Counted from the stretch's first letter, positions 41,038-52,200 are shown. The stretch is DNA of 64,000 nt from an uncultured Chlorobiota bacterium (GCA_900696645.1 CAADGV010000004.1:97140-161139), one strand, 5' to 3'. Made by a program: numbers and translations. Notes: generated by a model not told the origin, from the letters alone.

Positions 41038-42195
41038 ATGAAGAACCCCTTCAACAACTCGACACGTTCATTGCGCTTCGATCGCAACGAACTCTCGGGA
41101 AGCTTCGGCGATATCGGAACGGACTTTCCGCTCATTGCGGGAATGATCATCGCCTGCGGACTCGATACAGCCAGCACACTGGTGATGTTCGGCGTAATGC
41201 AAATTGCCACAGGGCTTCTCTACGGACTGCCGATGCCCGTGCAACCGCTGAAGGCAATGGCAGTGTTGATGATCGCCCAGAAGTTGGATGGCAGTATTCT
41301 GTACGGCGGCGGACTTGCCATCGGTATTATGATGATGTTGTTGACTGTGACAGGCCTTTTGGAATGGCTGGCGAAGTTGATTCCCAAAACCGTTGTTCGG
41401 GGTATTCAATTCGGCCTCGGCCTGTCTCTCGCTTCGCTTGCCCTTAAGAATTACATCGTTGCGGATGCCACAGCAGGCTACATCCTGGCGGCGGTCGGCT
41501 TCATCATTTCTCTCTTCTTGATCGGAAACAGAAAATATCCGGCTGCGTTGTTCATCATTTTGATGGGCTTTGCGTACGCGTTCTTCTTCACCATCGACTT
41601 CCCGGCTATTGCCGGTGGCATCGGGCTTGCATTGCCGGAAATACATACTCCGACAATGAGTGACATTCTTCAAGGATTTCTGTTGCTTGCGCTTCCGCAA
41701 CTTCCGCTTTCACTTTCGAATTCCGTCATAGCAACACGGCAAACCGTTGCCGATTTCTTTCCTGAACGGCCGCTGACCATCAAGAAAATCGGTTTGACGT
41801 ATTCGACGATGAATCTCGTTCTCCCCTTCTTCGGCGGTATCCCGAACTGTCACGGCGCCGGCGGATTGGCAGGCCACTATACATTCGGCGCGAGAACAGG
41901 CGGCTCGGTGATCATCTACGGTTCGCTGTATCTTGTTCTCGGACTTTTCTTCAGCGATAGTTTTACCGAAGTGCTGAAAGCGTTTCCGCTACCAATTCTC
42001 GGTGTAATTCTTCTGTTTGAAAGTCTCTCATTGATGGTATTGATGAAGGATATAGCGGCCTCGAAATCCGACCTCTTTATTGGTCTGCTCGTGGCTCTTG
42101 CAGCTTTCGGCTTGCCGCACGGATATGTGATCGGGCTTGTCATGGGAACGGCCGTGTGGTATTTAGTACGGAAAGGAATTCTTTGGAAAGAATGA
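41038..42195 (+). CDS. MOT1-type sulfate/molybdate transporter
   Basis: About 385 residues, 10-12 transmembrane helices. The two MOT1 signatures are present: GLPMPVQPLKAMA near residue 65 and GGIPNCHGAGGLAGHYTFGAR near 265. Plant and algal members carry molybdate; bacterial members are putative. The ATG at 41038 is chosen; a TTG at 41017 overlapping the SDR stop would add 7 residues. Being last in the HxlR-SDR unit suggests shared regulation. Confidence 0.88.
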   Translation: MKNPFNNSTRSLRFDRNELSGSFGDIGTDFPLIAGMIIACGLDTASTLVMFGVMQIATGLLYGLPMPVQPLKAMAVLMIAQKLDGSILYGGGLAIGIMMMLLTVTGLLEWLAKLIPKTVVRGIQFGLGLSLASLALKNYIVADATAGYILAAVGFIISLFLIGNRKYPAALFIILMGFAYAFFFTIDFPAIAGGIGLALPEIHTPTMSDILQGFLLLALPQLPLSLSNSVIATRQTVADFFPERPLTIKKIGLTYSTMNLVLPFFGGIPNCHGAGGLAGHYTFGARTGGSVIIYGSLYLVLGLFFSDSFTEVLKAFPLPILGVILLFESLSLMVLMKDIAASKSDLFIGLLVALAAFGLPHGYVIGLVMGTAVWYLVRKGILWKE

Positions 42196-42276
42196 AAGGC
42201 CGAAGGTGTGGAAGTGAATTGTTTTCGAATTCAAAAATGGGTAACCTTTAGCGCAAACATCCGGAAGGAAGCCAAA

Positions 42277-42504
42277 ATGCAGAAGATCCATCAATTCACT
42301 GCTGTTATCGAGCGGGAAGACAACATGTACGTTGCACTCTGCCCGGAACTTGACATCGCCAGTCAGGGGGATACAGTAGAAGAGGCCCGCGGCAACCTTA
42401 AAGAGGCTATTGAGTTGTTTTTTGAGACGGCATCCCGGGAGGAAATCCGGGAACGTCTGCACGACGAGGTTTTCGTCACTCGTCTTGAGGTCGTCGTTGG
42501 GTAG
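42277..42504 (+). CDS. hicB: HicB-family antitoxin
   Basis: 75 residues with the partial RNase H-like fold of HicB (FTAVIEREDNMYVALCPELD, then GDTVEEARGNLKEAIELFFE). The ATG has GGAAGGAAGCCAAA upstream; the open frame begins earlier at 42208. No C-terminal DNA-binding domain is present, as in the short HicB group. It precedes its toxin gene, with which it overlaps by 8 nt if the toxin begins at the TTG at 42497. Confidence 0.88.
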   Translation: MQKIHQFTAVIEREDNMYVALCPELDIASQGDTVEEARGNLKEAIELFFETASREEIRERLHDEVFVTRLEVVVG

Positions 42505-42717
42505 GCTGCATAGATTGTCGGGCAAGATGTTTGCATGATATTGGCCCGACACGGCTTTGAGAACGTGAGACAACGAGGAAGCCATATTATCATGCAGAAG
42601 AAGACACCTGCCTCAACGATAGCAGTGCCTGTCCCCAATCATAAAGAACTCAAATTTGGGACCTTGCGGTCGATTATCAGGCAATCGCAGGTTCCGTCGG
42701 CAGAATTTGAGGCATGA
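42497..42717 (+). pseudogene. hicA: HicA-family toxin, apparently frameshifted
   Basis: HicA is a small double-stranded-RNA-binding mRNA interferase. The frame from a TTG at 42497 reads MGRLHRLSGK, the usual HicA start, then hits a stop (42536-42538). The next frame continues DVCMILARHGFENVRQRGSHI, with the catalytic His in GSH, and runs to 42717. One missing G near 42526 would join the two into a normal protein of about 73 residues. The gene is therefore probably inactive, unless this is a sequencing error or the toxin starts internally at the ATG at 42535. Confidence 0.75.
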
Positions 42718-42747
42718 CTTGTCACCTCTTTCTTCCATCCATCATCT

Positions 42748-43374
42748 ATGTTTCAATTGAAGAGATTCTTCGCGAGTGCGCTCCTCATCTGCTCCTTCGG
42801 AAGATCAGGAAATGCTCAAGAGTTTACATCGTCAATCGACAGGCAGTGGAGCGTAAAGCAACTCGTCGAACATCACATCGCAACCAAAAAGAATCTCGCC
42901 GTTCAGGATGTGTACAAGATGCTCTATCATGCACACTTCGGAGTCGAGCATCTTCTCACGGATACGGCAGGCGTCCGTTCGTACCTTCTGCGGGAATTGG
43001 CCTCAATGCCTGCAACGCCGGAGAACGAGCCCCTTGTTGAACGGATCTCGACGACCAACACAATGGTGCGCATCAATCTCCGCCCCTTCAAAGCGCAGAA
43101 TCTCGACCCTGAAGCGCTCTTGCAGGCAATGTTTGCTTCAGCGGCTGAAACGAAACCCGATACATTCCAGTTTGGGCGGGAATGGAATATGTTCGTTGAC
43201 CTTGTGCGATACGGTTTCCTCCACTTTCCGATGAACGAGGTGAATGAATTCAACCGCCTGATCGAGGGAAAGGGGATCGTCCCCGTCCATCACAGCGAGG
43301 CATACAAGGAGGCAAATCACCCGGCCTACAGGGTTGTACAACGCGGTGTGTTTGAGCGGCTCTTCAGCAGGTAA
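42748..43374 (+). CDS. Secreted protein of unknown function
   Basis: 208 residues with a signal peptide (FFASALLICSFGRSGNAQ). The mature part is mostly helical, with the distinctive segments YKMLYHAHFGVEHLL and MVRINLRPFKAQNLDPEALL. I recall similar unnamed proteins in other bacterial phyla but no function. It lacks a T9SS sorting domain, so it is probably periplasmic. The ATG has no clear Shine-Dalgarno site. Confidence 0.7.
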   Translation: MFQLKRFFASALLICSFGRSGNAQEFTSSIDRQWSVKQLVEHHIATKKNLAVQDVYKMLYHAHFGVEHLLTDTAGVRSYLLRELASMPATPENEPLVERISTTNTMVRINLRPFKAQNLDPEALLQAMFASAAETKPDTFQFGREWNMFVDLVRYGFLHFPMNEVNEFNRLIEGKGIVPVHHSEAYKEANHPAYRVVQRGVFERLFSR

Positions 43375-43428
43375 CCAAGCCGCAAAGGTTATTATTGCAT
43401 CTCTCTTTTGTCCTCTGTAATTTTGATT

Positions 43429-45195
43429 ATGAAACGGTTCTTGACATCCGTTCTCCTTCTCTCCTCATCAAGCCTTTTGGCGGGCAGCAAAACTGACGCC
43501 CGCCTTGCAGAAGTTCTTCAATTTCTTCAACCAAACGAACCGATTGTTGCGTGGGTTTTCTTCACGGACAAAGGTTCACAGGAAACTTACAAATCCGCTG
43601 TTCCCCGTTCGGTTGTTTCTCCCCGATCCTTTTTGAGAAGATTGAAGGCCCGCCCGGCAGAATCGGCAGTTGACTACACAGACCTTCCGGTCGAGCAGCG
43701 CTATGTTGAACAACTGGCTTCTCATGTCATTTCAATTCGTCAGACCTCAAAGTGGTTCAACGGCGCAAGCGTACGAGCAACGAAGGAACAGCTTGCCCAA
43801 ATTGAAACTCTTCCCTTCGTTCGGAGTATAGAGCTGCTTGCACGGTTCAAAAGGGATCGCATTGAAGAACAGCCGGAAATATCAACTCCACTATCAACCC
43901 AAAAATCAGCGTTGGGTTCGGTAACGAATTTTGACTACGGATTGTCGTTCGGCCAGTTGAATCAGATTAATGTCCCGGCTGTTCACAACATGGGTAACTA
44001 CGGGCAGGGAGTCATCATCGGTTCGTTCGACAACGGGTTCCGTCTTTTGAATCACGAGGCGTTCGATACGCTGCGCACACGCATAGTCGCCACCTACGAT
44101 TTTGTTGACAATAAAGAGAGTGTCGTTCCGAACAATCCCGATCCGTCATTCGGCTCTCACGGCATTGTGACACTTTCGGCACTTGCCGGGTTCAAACCGG
44201 GCGAGTTGATCGGGCCAGCGTTCGGGGCAAGCTTCATTCTCGCCCGCACGGAAAACGACAGCAGCGAAACGCCGATCGAAGAAGACTACTGGGTTGCCGC
44301 AATCGAGTGGGCGGATAGTATCGGCGTGGACGTCACATCGACTTCGCTCGGATATCTCACTTACGATCCGCCCTATACAAGCTGGACGTGGGAAGATATG
44401 GATGGCAACACGACGGTGATTACTCGTGCCGCCGACATGGCTGTGAGCAAGGGCATCGTCGTGTGCAACTCGGCGGGAAACAACGGATTCAATGCATCGC
44501 GCAATACGTTGAACGCCCCCGCAGATGGCGACAGCGTGCTTTCGATTGGAGCAGTAAACTCCGACGGAAGCCGCACGAGCTTTAGCTCCGTCGGGCCGAC
44601 GACCAGCAATCCTCCCCGCATCAAACCTGATGTCATGGCGCAGGGCTCCAACGTGCGATGCGCCAGCGCCACCGACCCGACTACATATATTTACTCAGGC
44701 GGCACTTCGCTCTCGTGTCCGCTTGCAGCCGGCGTCGCCGCGCTGTTGATTCGTGCAAAGCCGACTGCAGGCCCGCTCGAAATCATGAACGCAATGAAGG
44801 AAACCGCCAGCAACGCAAGCTCCCCGAACAATGAGATGGGCTGGGGAATTCTGAATGCCCTTCGGGCAGTCACCGGCGTCAGTGGTTCCGGCAACGTGCC
44901 CGGAACGTTTGCGTTGTATCAGAACTATCCCAATCCGTTCAATTCGGGAACAACAATCAAGTATGAAGTGGGAGAATCGAGCCGCGTCACGCTGACCGTG
45001 TACAACCTTCTCGGTCAGCAGATCAAATCCCTGGTAAACAACACTCAAACGGAAGGCGTGAAGGCGGCGTTCTGGGACGGAACAAACAATAACGGTATTA
45101 CCGCAGCAACCGGAACGTACTTCTACAGGCTCACGGCAACTTCGCCTTCAGGAAGAACCTACGTTGAAACACGTAACCTTGTTTTGCTCAGATGA
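43429..45195 (+). CDS. T9SS-exported subtilisin-like serine protease 1
   Basis: 588 residues from the ATG at 43429. A signal peptide is followed by a propeptide-like region (about 25-165) and an S8 catalytic domain (about 180-490) with D201 (SFDNG), H244 (GSHG), oxyanion N351 (SAGNN) and S427 (GGTSLSCPLAAG), so the triad is complete. The C-terminus is a type IX sorting domain (QNYPNPFNSGTTI). It is probably a surface or secreted protease. The next gene encodes a close paralog, arranged in tandem. Confidence 0.92.
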   Translation: MKRFLTSVLLLSSSSLLAGSKTDARLAEVLQFLQPNEPIVAWVFFTDKGSQETYKSAVPRSVVSPRSFLRRLKARPAESAVDYTDLPVEQRYVEQLASHVISIRQTSKWFNGASVRATKEQLAQIETLPFVRSIELLARFKRDRIEEQPEISTPLSTQKSALGSVTNFDYGLSFGQLNQINVPAVHNMGNYGQGVIIGSFDNGFRLLNHEAFDTLRTRIVATYDFVDNKESVVPNNPDPSFGSHGIVTLSALAGFKPGELIGPAFGASFILARTENDSSETPIEEDYWVAAIEWADSIGVDVTSTSLGYLTYDPPYTSWTWEDMDGNTTVITRAADMAVSKGIVVCNSAGNNGFNASRNTLNAPADGDSVLSIGAVNSDGSRTSFSSVGPTTSNPPRIKPDVMAQGSNVRCASATDPTTYIYSGGTSLSCPLAAGVAALLIRAKPTAGPLEIMNAMKETASNASSPNNEMGWGILNALRAVTGVSGSGNVPGTFALYQNYPNPFNSGTTIKYEVGESSRVTLTVYNLLGQQIKSLVNNTQTEGVKAAFWDGTNNNGITAATGTYFYRLTATSPSGRTYVETRNLVLLR

Positions 45196-45302
45196 TTTTT
45201 TCAGCAATTCAGCAACGCTGCTTCCTTGATTCTCAATTATAGCTTGAGTATACTCAACGCATTCAAAACTCTCTCATCCATTTACAAAACAGGAAAGGAG
45301 CA

Positions 45303-47072
45303 ATGATGAAGGTTGCTCGCCTATTAGCATCTTTTGTGTGTGTCGTGTTGTTCTCCCTGCCAGGGTTTTCTGCGGACAAAACGGGCCCGAAGCTCACGGC
45401 GGCATTCACCGCCCTTAATGATAACGATCAGGTTCTTGCCTGGGTGTTTTTTACGGATAAGGGATCGCGGGAACATCTCCGGTCAGCCGTGCCGCTCGAT
45501 GTTGTCTCGGCCCGTTCAATTCAGCGTCGCCTGAAAGTCAGGGCTGCGAACAACGTGGTGGATTACACGGATCTTCCCGTTGAGCGGCAATACGTTGAGC
45601 AGATAGCTCAACATGTACTTCTGGTCCGGCAGCAATCAAAGTGGTTCAATGGCGTGAGCGTGCTTGCAACAAAGGCACAACTCAGAACCGTTGAAACACT
45701 TCCCTTCGTCAGCAGCCTCGAATTGCTGTACCGCGCAAAAACCAACCGTGAACTCGAGCAGGAAATCCCCGATACCGATTCGCCAGAAGGTCATGGCGGT
45801 GGAGGCGGAAATCAGATTTACAGCTTCAACTATGGAACGTCCCTCAACCAGAATCAGCAAATTAATGTCCCTGCTTTGCATGACTTGGGGAATTTTGCCC
45901 AGGGTGTGATCGTCGGAGTGTTTGATAACGGATTCCGGTTGCTCACGCATCAGGCGTTCGACACGCTGCGCCCGCGTATCATCGCAACATACGATTACGT
46001 CGACAAGAAAGTCAGCGTTGTCCCCAATGATCCAAGATCGAACTTCGGCGGACATGGCGTCAACACACTCTCAACAATAGGCGGATTCAGAGAAGGGCAA
46101 CTTATTGGCCCGGCGTTCGGAGCAACGTATATTCTTGCCAGAACAGAAAATGACAGCAGCGAAACTCCGTTTGAAGAGGACAACTGGGCTGCCGCAATAG
46201 AATGGGCGGATAGCCTCGGCGTTGAAGTCACCAGCACGTCACTCGGTTACAACACTTACGATGCGCCATACCCCAGTTGGACATGGCAGGATATGAACGG
46301 CAACACAACCGTTATTACCCGCGCCGCGGATATGGCAGTCAGCAAAGGAATTGTCGTGCTGAACTCCGCCGGTAACTCCAGCAGCTCAAGCGTCAACACG
46401 CTTGGCGCCCCGGCGGATGGCGACAGCGTTCTTGCAATCGGCGCGGTGACAGCGAGCGGAATCAGGTCGAGCTTCAGTTCGGTGGGGCCGACGACGAGTG
46501 TACCGCCGCGCATCAAGCCCGATGTGATGGCTCAAGGGTCGAGCGTCCGGGTTGCAAGCGCAACGAATACGACGGGGTACGGAAGTTCATCAGGAACATC
46601 CTTCTCCTGCCCGCTCGCGGCCGGTGTTGCTGCCCTGATCGTAAAGGCCCGCCCGAACGCTACGCCGGTACAAATTGGCGACGCAATGCGTTCGACGGCA
46701 AGCAATGCTTCATCTCCCAACAATCTGATGGGCTGGGGGATTGTCAATGCGGTTGCTGCAATCAATGCCCTGCCGCTGACAAGTGTCGACAACCGGGAAG
46801 CGCAACCGGAGGGCTTCATGCTGGAACAAAATTATCCGAATCCGTTCAACCCGACAACAACAATCCGCTTCACGCTTCCTGCAAACGGCTTCACAACGCT
46901 GAAAGTGTTTGATGTGCTTGGTCGTGAAGTTGCCACGCTTCTGAACAATGACATGCAGGCGGGAAATCACCAGCTTACACTCGATGCGAGCAATTTTTCC
47001 ACAGGCACATACTTCTACAAGCTACAGTCCGGCAGCAACATTGCTGTTAAGAAACTCATGGTCGTGAAATAA
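45303..47072 (+). CDS. T9SS-exported subtilisin-like serine protease 2
   Basis: 589 residues, a paralog of the preceding protease along its whole length. The catalytic residues are D208 (VFDNG), H251 (GGHG), N358 (SAGNS) and S433 (SGTSFSCPLAAG). A Gly-rich linker (GHGGGGGN, 163-170) separates the propeptide-like region and the catalytic domain, a difference from copy 1. It ends in a sorting domain (QNYPNPFNPTTTI). Two adjacent ATG codons follow AAAGGAGC; the second (45306) has better spacing. Confidence 0.92.
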   Translation: MMKVARLLASFVCVVLFSLPGFSADKTGPKLTAAFTALNDNDQVLAWVFFTDKGSREHLRSAVPLDVVSARSIQRRLKVRAANNVVDYTDLPVERQYVEQIAQHVLLVRQQSKWFNGVSVLATKAQLRTVETLPFVSSLELLYRAKTNRELEQEIPDTDSPEGHGGGGGNQIYSFNYGTSLNQNQQINVPALHDLGNFAQGVIVGVFDNGFRLLTHQAFDTLRPRIIATYDYVDKKVSVVPNDPRSNFGGHGVNTLSTIGGFREGQLIGPAFGATYILARTENDSSETPFEEDNWAAAIEWADSLGVEVTSTSLGYNTYDAPYPSWTWQDMNGNTTVITRAADMAVSKGIVVLNSAGNSSSSSVNTLGAPADGDSVLAIGAVTASGIRSSFSSVGPTTSVPPRIKPDVMAQGSSVRVASATNTTGYGSSSGTSFSCPLAAGVAALIVKARPNATPVQIGDAMRSTASNASSPNNLMGWGIVNAVAAINALPLTSVDNREAQPEGFMLEQNYPNPFNPTTTIRFTLPANGFTTLKVFDVLGREVATLLNNDMQAGNHQLTLDASNFSTGTYFYKLQSGSNIAVKKLMVVK

Positions 47073-47083
47073 CCTTCTGACGA

Positions 47084-47109
47084 GGTGTCCCGTTTTCGGA
47101 CGGGACACC
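47084..47109 (+). terminator. Intrinsic terminator after protease 2
   Basis: GGTGTCCCGT (47084-47093) and ACGGGACACC (47100-47109) form a perfect 10-bp stem with a 6-nt loop, followed by a T/C-rich tract. Confidence 0.8.
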
Positions 47110-47186
47110 CCTTCTTCTAACCAATTCTACTGCTTTTTCTCATACACATCTTCTTTCGCCCCTACGTTTATCAATGGAGGTTTACT

Positions 47187-48950
47187 ATGCGTACATGCTC
47201 CTTTGCTTTGACGACTCTTCTTCTTGTCGTTTGTCTGTCTGCGTACAGTCAAACAACATTCACGGATGTGACCACAACTGCGGGAACCGGCTTGGGGGAT
47301 GGCACTGCACGCGGATTCAGTTGGGTGGATTTTGACAATGACGGCCTGCTCGACCTGTTCATCCCGACAGCGGGAAACGTTCCGAACAAAGTCTACAAAA
47401 ACAACGGCGACGGCACGTTCTCGGAAATCGCCGCCGCTCTCGGTCTGAACGATATGGTAAACACCATCACCTGTTCGTGGGCTGATTTTGATAATGACGG
47501 CGACCTTGATTTGATCACAACCGCAACGGCAGCGGCAACCGTATTATGGCGGAACAATTTCTTTCCCGGCGGGGACACTTCATTCACCAACATTACGGCA
47601 AGTTCCGGTATTGCAATGACCGGGGCACAAATGCCTGCATGGACTGATTACAACTTGGATGGATTTCTTGATGTGTATTCTTCCATCTCAAACTCCTCGG
47701 TCTCATCAGATGCGTTGTATCGGAACAACGGCAACGCCACATTCACGAATATGGCCGACAGCGCAGGAGTCAATCACCAGGTTTCCGGAATCCTCGAGCA
47801 GGCAGTCCATTGGGGAGATTACAATAAGGACGGCTACCCCGATTTGTTCATCGGAAACCTCCAGACGGGCGGACCCAGCTTCTTTCATCATAACAATGGC
47901 GACGGCACATTCACGGAAATTGCTGCTTCGCTCGGTTTTCAAGGCGCGGCACGGGGCTCGCAGTGGGTTGATTACAATAATGATGGCTTGTGGGATTATT
48001 CAGTTGCAGGATATGCGGGCGGCACGAATGCAGTTCCCGTTAAACTGTACCGCAACAACGGCAACGGAACATTCACGGATGTTGCCGCGCAAGCCGGCAT
48101 TACAGACGCAGTCATCTCCTGGGGAGTGACATGGGCCGATTTCAATAATGACGGGTATGAAGATTTCTTTGTTGCCGTATCGGGTCAAAGTACATCGTGC
48201 CTCCTTTACAAGAACAACGGCGACGGCACGTTCACGAATGTTACATCGCAAGCCGGACTTCCTGCATTTGCCCAACTCAGCGCAGCGTGGGGCGATTATG
48301 ATAATGACGGCGATATGGACTTGTACACATCGGGTGCAGCCTCGGCGGGCAACCATCTCTTCAGAAATAATTCAGACACGACAAACAAATGGCTCAAGGT
48401 GAATCTCGTCGGATCCATCGCCAACAGGTTTGGCGTTGGAGCCCGGATTGAAGTGTATGCCGGCTCGCTTCGTATGATGCGTGAAGTGAACACGGCAATC
48501 GGATATCGTTCACAGAATATGTTGACAGCCCACTTCGGACTTGCAGGCAATACGCTCGTTGATTCCATCGTTGTACGATGGCCGAACCGGCAACAAACCG
48601 GAACTGTTCTGCGAAATGTCGGTGCCAATCAAGTCCTTGCCCTGACAGAAATCCCCGGCCAGTATGTTGAAGAACTGAACAGCCCGGGAACGTGGCGGCT
48701 TGAACAAAATTATCCCAATCCCTTCAATCCCGCAACGGTAATCACGTTTACTGTGCCTGTAGCGGGCAGTGTTCGATTGAGTGTTTTCGACATTCTTGGA
48801 AAAGAAGTGGCGGTATTGGTTCATGAAACGAGGGCAGCAGGAACCTATACAGTTTCATGGAACGCGGAACGAATCGGATCAGGCGTGTATTTCTACCGAT
48901 TGGAGGCTGACGGAATAAGGCTTGCAAGAAAAATGCAATTGCTGAAATAA
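47187..48950 (+). CDS. T9SS-exported FG-GAP/ASPIC-UnbV protein
   Basis: 587 residues with a signal peptide. Seven repeats carry a calcium-binding loop of the type DFDNDGDLDL, forming an integrin-like FG-GAP/VCBS propeller (about 25-400). An ASPIC/UnbV domain follows (WLKVNLVGS ... GYRSQN ... SIVVRWPNR), as in CRTAC1-like proteins. A type IX sorting domain ends it (QNYPNPFNPATVI). The ATG has TGGAGGTTTACT upstream. Extracellular, probably calcium-stabilised; role unknown. Confidence 0.9.
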   Translation: MRTCSFALTTLLLVVCLSAYSQTTFTDVTTTAGTGLGDGTARGFSWVDFDNDGLLDLFIPTAGNVPNKVYKNNGDGTFSEIAAALGLNDMVNTITCSWADFDNDGDLDLITTATAAATVLWRNNFFPGGDTSFTNITASSGIAMTGAQMPAWTDYNLDGFLDVYSSISNSSVSSDALYRNNGNATFTNMADSAGVNHQVSGILEQAVHWGDYNKDGYPDLFIGNLQTGGPSFFHHNNGDGTFTEIAASLGFQGAARGSQWVDYNNDGLWDYSVAGYAGGTNAVPVKLYRNNGNGTFTDVAAQAGITDAVISWGVTWADFNNDGYEDFFVAVSGQSTSCLLYKNNGDGTFTNVTSQAGLPAFAQLSAAWGDYDNDGDMDLYTSGAASAGNHLFRNNSDTTNKWLKVNLVGSIANRFGVGARIEVYAGSLRMMREVNTAIGYRSQNMLTAHFGLAGNTLVDSIVVRWPNRQQTGTVLRNVGANQVLALTEIPGQYVEELNSPGTWRLEQNYPNPFNPATVITFTVPVAGSVRLSVFDILGKEVAVLVHETRAAGTYTVSWNAERIGSGVYFYRLEADGIRLARKMQLLK

Positions 48951-48957
48951 GAAGTTG

Positions 48958-48976
48958 ACATTGCAGTCTGCAATGT
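48958..48976. repeat. GTC-loop palindrome
   Basis: ACATTGCA, GTC, TGCAATGT form a perfect hairpin 7 bp after the stop at 48950. There is no T run, so it is probably a REP-like repeat. It has the same loop as the palindrome at 9735-9751. The rest of the gap to 49212 shows no gene. Confidence 0.5.
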
Positions 48977-49212
48977 GCATATTCATGTAGTATCCTCTGC
49001 CTCTATCGGATAGCCGCGTAGTCGCCTTGGGGACATCGGTCTGGTTTCTCCACTCGGGTCATTATCACAACATCCTTGAGTATTCCATCAGCGTGGAACT
49101 TTGCGCAACAGAAGAGCAACGTGTGCAACCCACACTTTGCCTGCTACGGAATCATCATTTCATCTTCACTCTCACAATCACCCTAACCATTCACCAAATC
49201 TAAGGAGGCTTC

Positions 49213-52200
49213 ATGTCTCGTAGGTTGCTATTTTCTTGGTGCATCGTTCTCAGCTTTGTTGTACTGGGAACATCGTTCGCGCAGGATTATTCCGCAATGT
49301 GGAATAATGCAAAGCGAGCGAAACTCGGTCTTGATGCATCACCAGCCCGTCCGATTCAGTCCGAGGGACAGGCAACAATGAACCCGCTCAGTCCGCCGAA
49401 CACGCCGGACATCCAGGTGTTCAATCCATCGAACTTCTGGCAGAGCGAAAATTCCATCGGCATTAACTACTCGAATCCGAACCAGTTGATGGTTTCGACC
49501 AATGGCCAGATTCCGGGCTCGAATCCGGTTGTTCAACAGCCGTGGGCGTTCAGTACCGATGGCGGTGTAACATGGCCTGCATCAATGCAGAGCGAGAGCA
49601 TACCGCCGGGCATTGTCGATTGTTTCGGCGATCCGGTCGCATACTTCGACGTAAGTGGCAGGGCATATTACTCCACTCTCGGGTCACCCAGCGGAATCTA
49701 TTTCGTGACCACGACAAACTTCGGCGCCACTTGGAGCGCCCGCTCGAATGCTGACAACCTTAACAGCACCGGCGACGACAAGCAACATGCGACGGCAGAT
49801 TTCTCCGGCACATTCCCGAACAACGTGTATACCGCGTGGACGGATTTCAACGTGACCGGTACGCCTATCCAATTTGCGCGTTCAACTAATCAGGGTACGT
49901 CATGGTTACCGCGAGTTGCGCTTCCTATTGGCTCGAACCGCGGACAGGGCGTACATATTGCGACCGGCCCGAATGGTGAAGTGTATGTAATGTGGGCTCA
50001 CTACACAACCGGCACCGCCGAAGTCGGTATCGGCTGGGCAAAATCCACCGATGGCGGCGCAACGTTCACGACGCCCGCAATCGCCTTCCCGATTAATGGC
50101 GTGAGAATTTCGAACGGCGGTATCGCTGCAATCAATAACGTGCGTACAGCAAGCTTCCCGTATCATGATGTCGATCGCTCCAACGGCGCCCGTCGCGGAT
50201 GGGTGTATGTTGTTGTGCCGGAACTTGATGTTGCAAACACCGGGCAGGCGGACATCTATTTCTACCGCTCAACCAATGGCGGAACAACATGGAGTTCGCG
50301 CATGAAGGTCAACGGACCCGACGTGCAGGCGGGCAAATGGCAATTCATGCCATCCATTGCAGTTGACCCGACAACAGGCGGCATTTCCATCAGCTACTAC
50401 AGCATGGATTCCACGGGCAGCAATTTTATGACAAACCGCTATATGGCATACTCAGTCGATGGCGGCGACACGTGGGATAATTTCGTCATCAGTGATGTGC
50501 GTGCCTTGTGGGCACCCCAAGGAACGCCCAGTACAAACACAACGTACAATGGCGACTACTACGAAACTGTTGCAATGAACGGTAAAGCCTGGGCAACATG
50601 GACCGACCGGCGCCTTGGTGCCTCAGGAACATTCAATAGAGCCTATGTCGGCATCGTCACCTACGCCGAGAACTTCGGATGGGTTCGCGGAACTGTATCG
50701 AACCTTAGCGGCGGCACTCCGTTGCAAGGAGTAGCCATTGATTTTGTACAGAACGTTTTGCAGCAAGGAGCAACAACTGCCGCAAACGGCTCATATCTTG
50801 CGGGGGCGCAAGTTGATACTCCAGGAACAACGGCAAACCTGACCCTACGGGGACGCAAGTTCGGGTTTGTTGACACCACAGTCGCTGTAACGCTTACACG
50901 ATTCGACACGTTGACACGCAACTTCTCGATGCGTCCCGCACCGAGCGGAACGCTGAGTGTGCACTCGCGCCACCCCGGCGGAAATCTTCGTTCATACGTG
51001 GAAGTGAAGTTCGGGGCACTTGTTGTTGCAAGCGATTCGACAAACGCAACAACCGGATTGTTCTCGACAACTCTCCCGACGGGAACGTACAGCGTCAAGG
51101 TGGACGCTCCGCCTCCGTACCGTACTCTCAACTTCCCGAGTGTTGCAATAACACAAGGCGCGACAACGAACGTGGACGCCCTTACACGAGCAGTGTTCGA
51201 GTTTACGCCTACGGCGGTTCGCGATACACTCCCCGTTGGCGGCTCCCGAGTCAAGAATTTGACAATTGCGAATACGACACCCGATACCGTACAGTATCGA
51301 ATTACCGACGACAACGCATTGCGCATTCAAACCCGGACAATCGACTACAGCTTGCCGTCAGTGAAACGGAGTATGGAACTGCAGAACACTTCGGTTACGC
51401 CAAAAGGTCAGGCTGATCCGATTTCTCCGGTAACCGATTCTCCCGATGGCCGCGGTGGACCGGATGCTTTCGGATATCAGTGGGTTGATTCCGATGAGCC
51501 GGATGGTCCGGTTTTCGACTGGTTCGATATTTCGACAATCGGCACGCAAATCACGGTAATGACTTCGGGAACATTGGATGATGGTTTTGCGACCATTCCG
51601 TTCCCGGCATCATTCCCTCTGTATGGCAACACGTATTCTTCAATTAACGTCGGCACGAACGGTTTCGTGAACTTCGGAACCGGATCGACATCGCTTTCCA
51701 ACGGAGCCATCCCCTCGGTAGCCGCACCCAACAACGCGATCTACGGCTTCTGGGATGACCTTGATTTCCGCACGAGCGGTAAGCTCCTGTACTATCATGA
51801 TGTCGCAACCGGTCGCTTCATAGTTCAATATGATAAGGCACCACGGTTTGGCTCAGCCTCTGTTGATACGCTGACATTCCAGATTATCATGAAGCCGAGC
51901 GGCGAAGTATTGATTCAATTCCTCCGCGTCGTCGGAACTGTACTAAATTCAGGAACAATCGGCGTCGAGAATTCATCAGGAACCGTTGCGCTGCAGGTTG
52001 TCAACAACGCAGCGTATGTGCACAACAATCTGGCGATTCGTATTTACCTGCCTGATGCTCCCTGGATTAGTGAGAACCCGTCATTTGGCGCTATTCCACC
52101 GAACAGTAACCAGATAATTCAATGTGCGTTCAATGCGACAGGGCTTCTTGCAGGAACGCTCTATAACGCGAACATTTTTGTCGAGGCAACACATCCCGAC

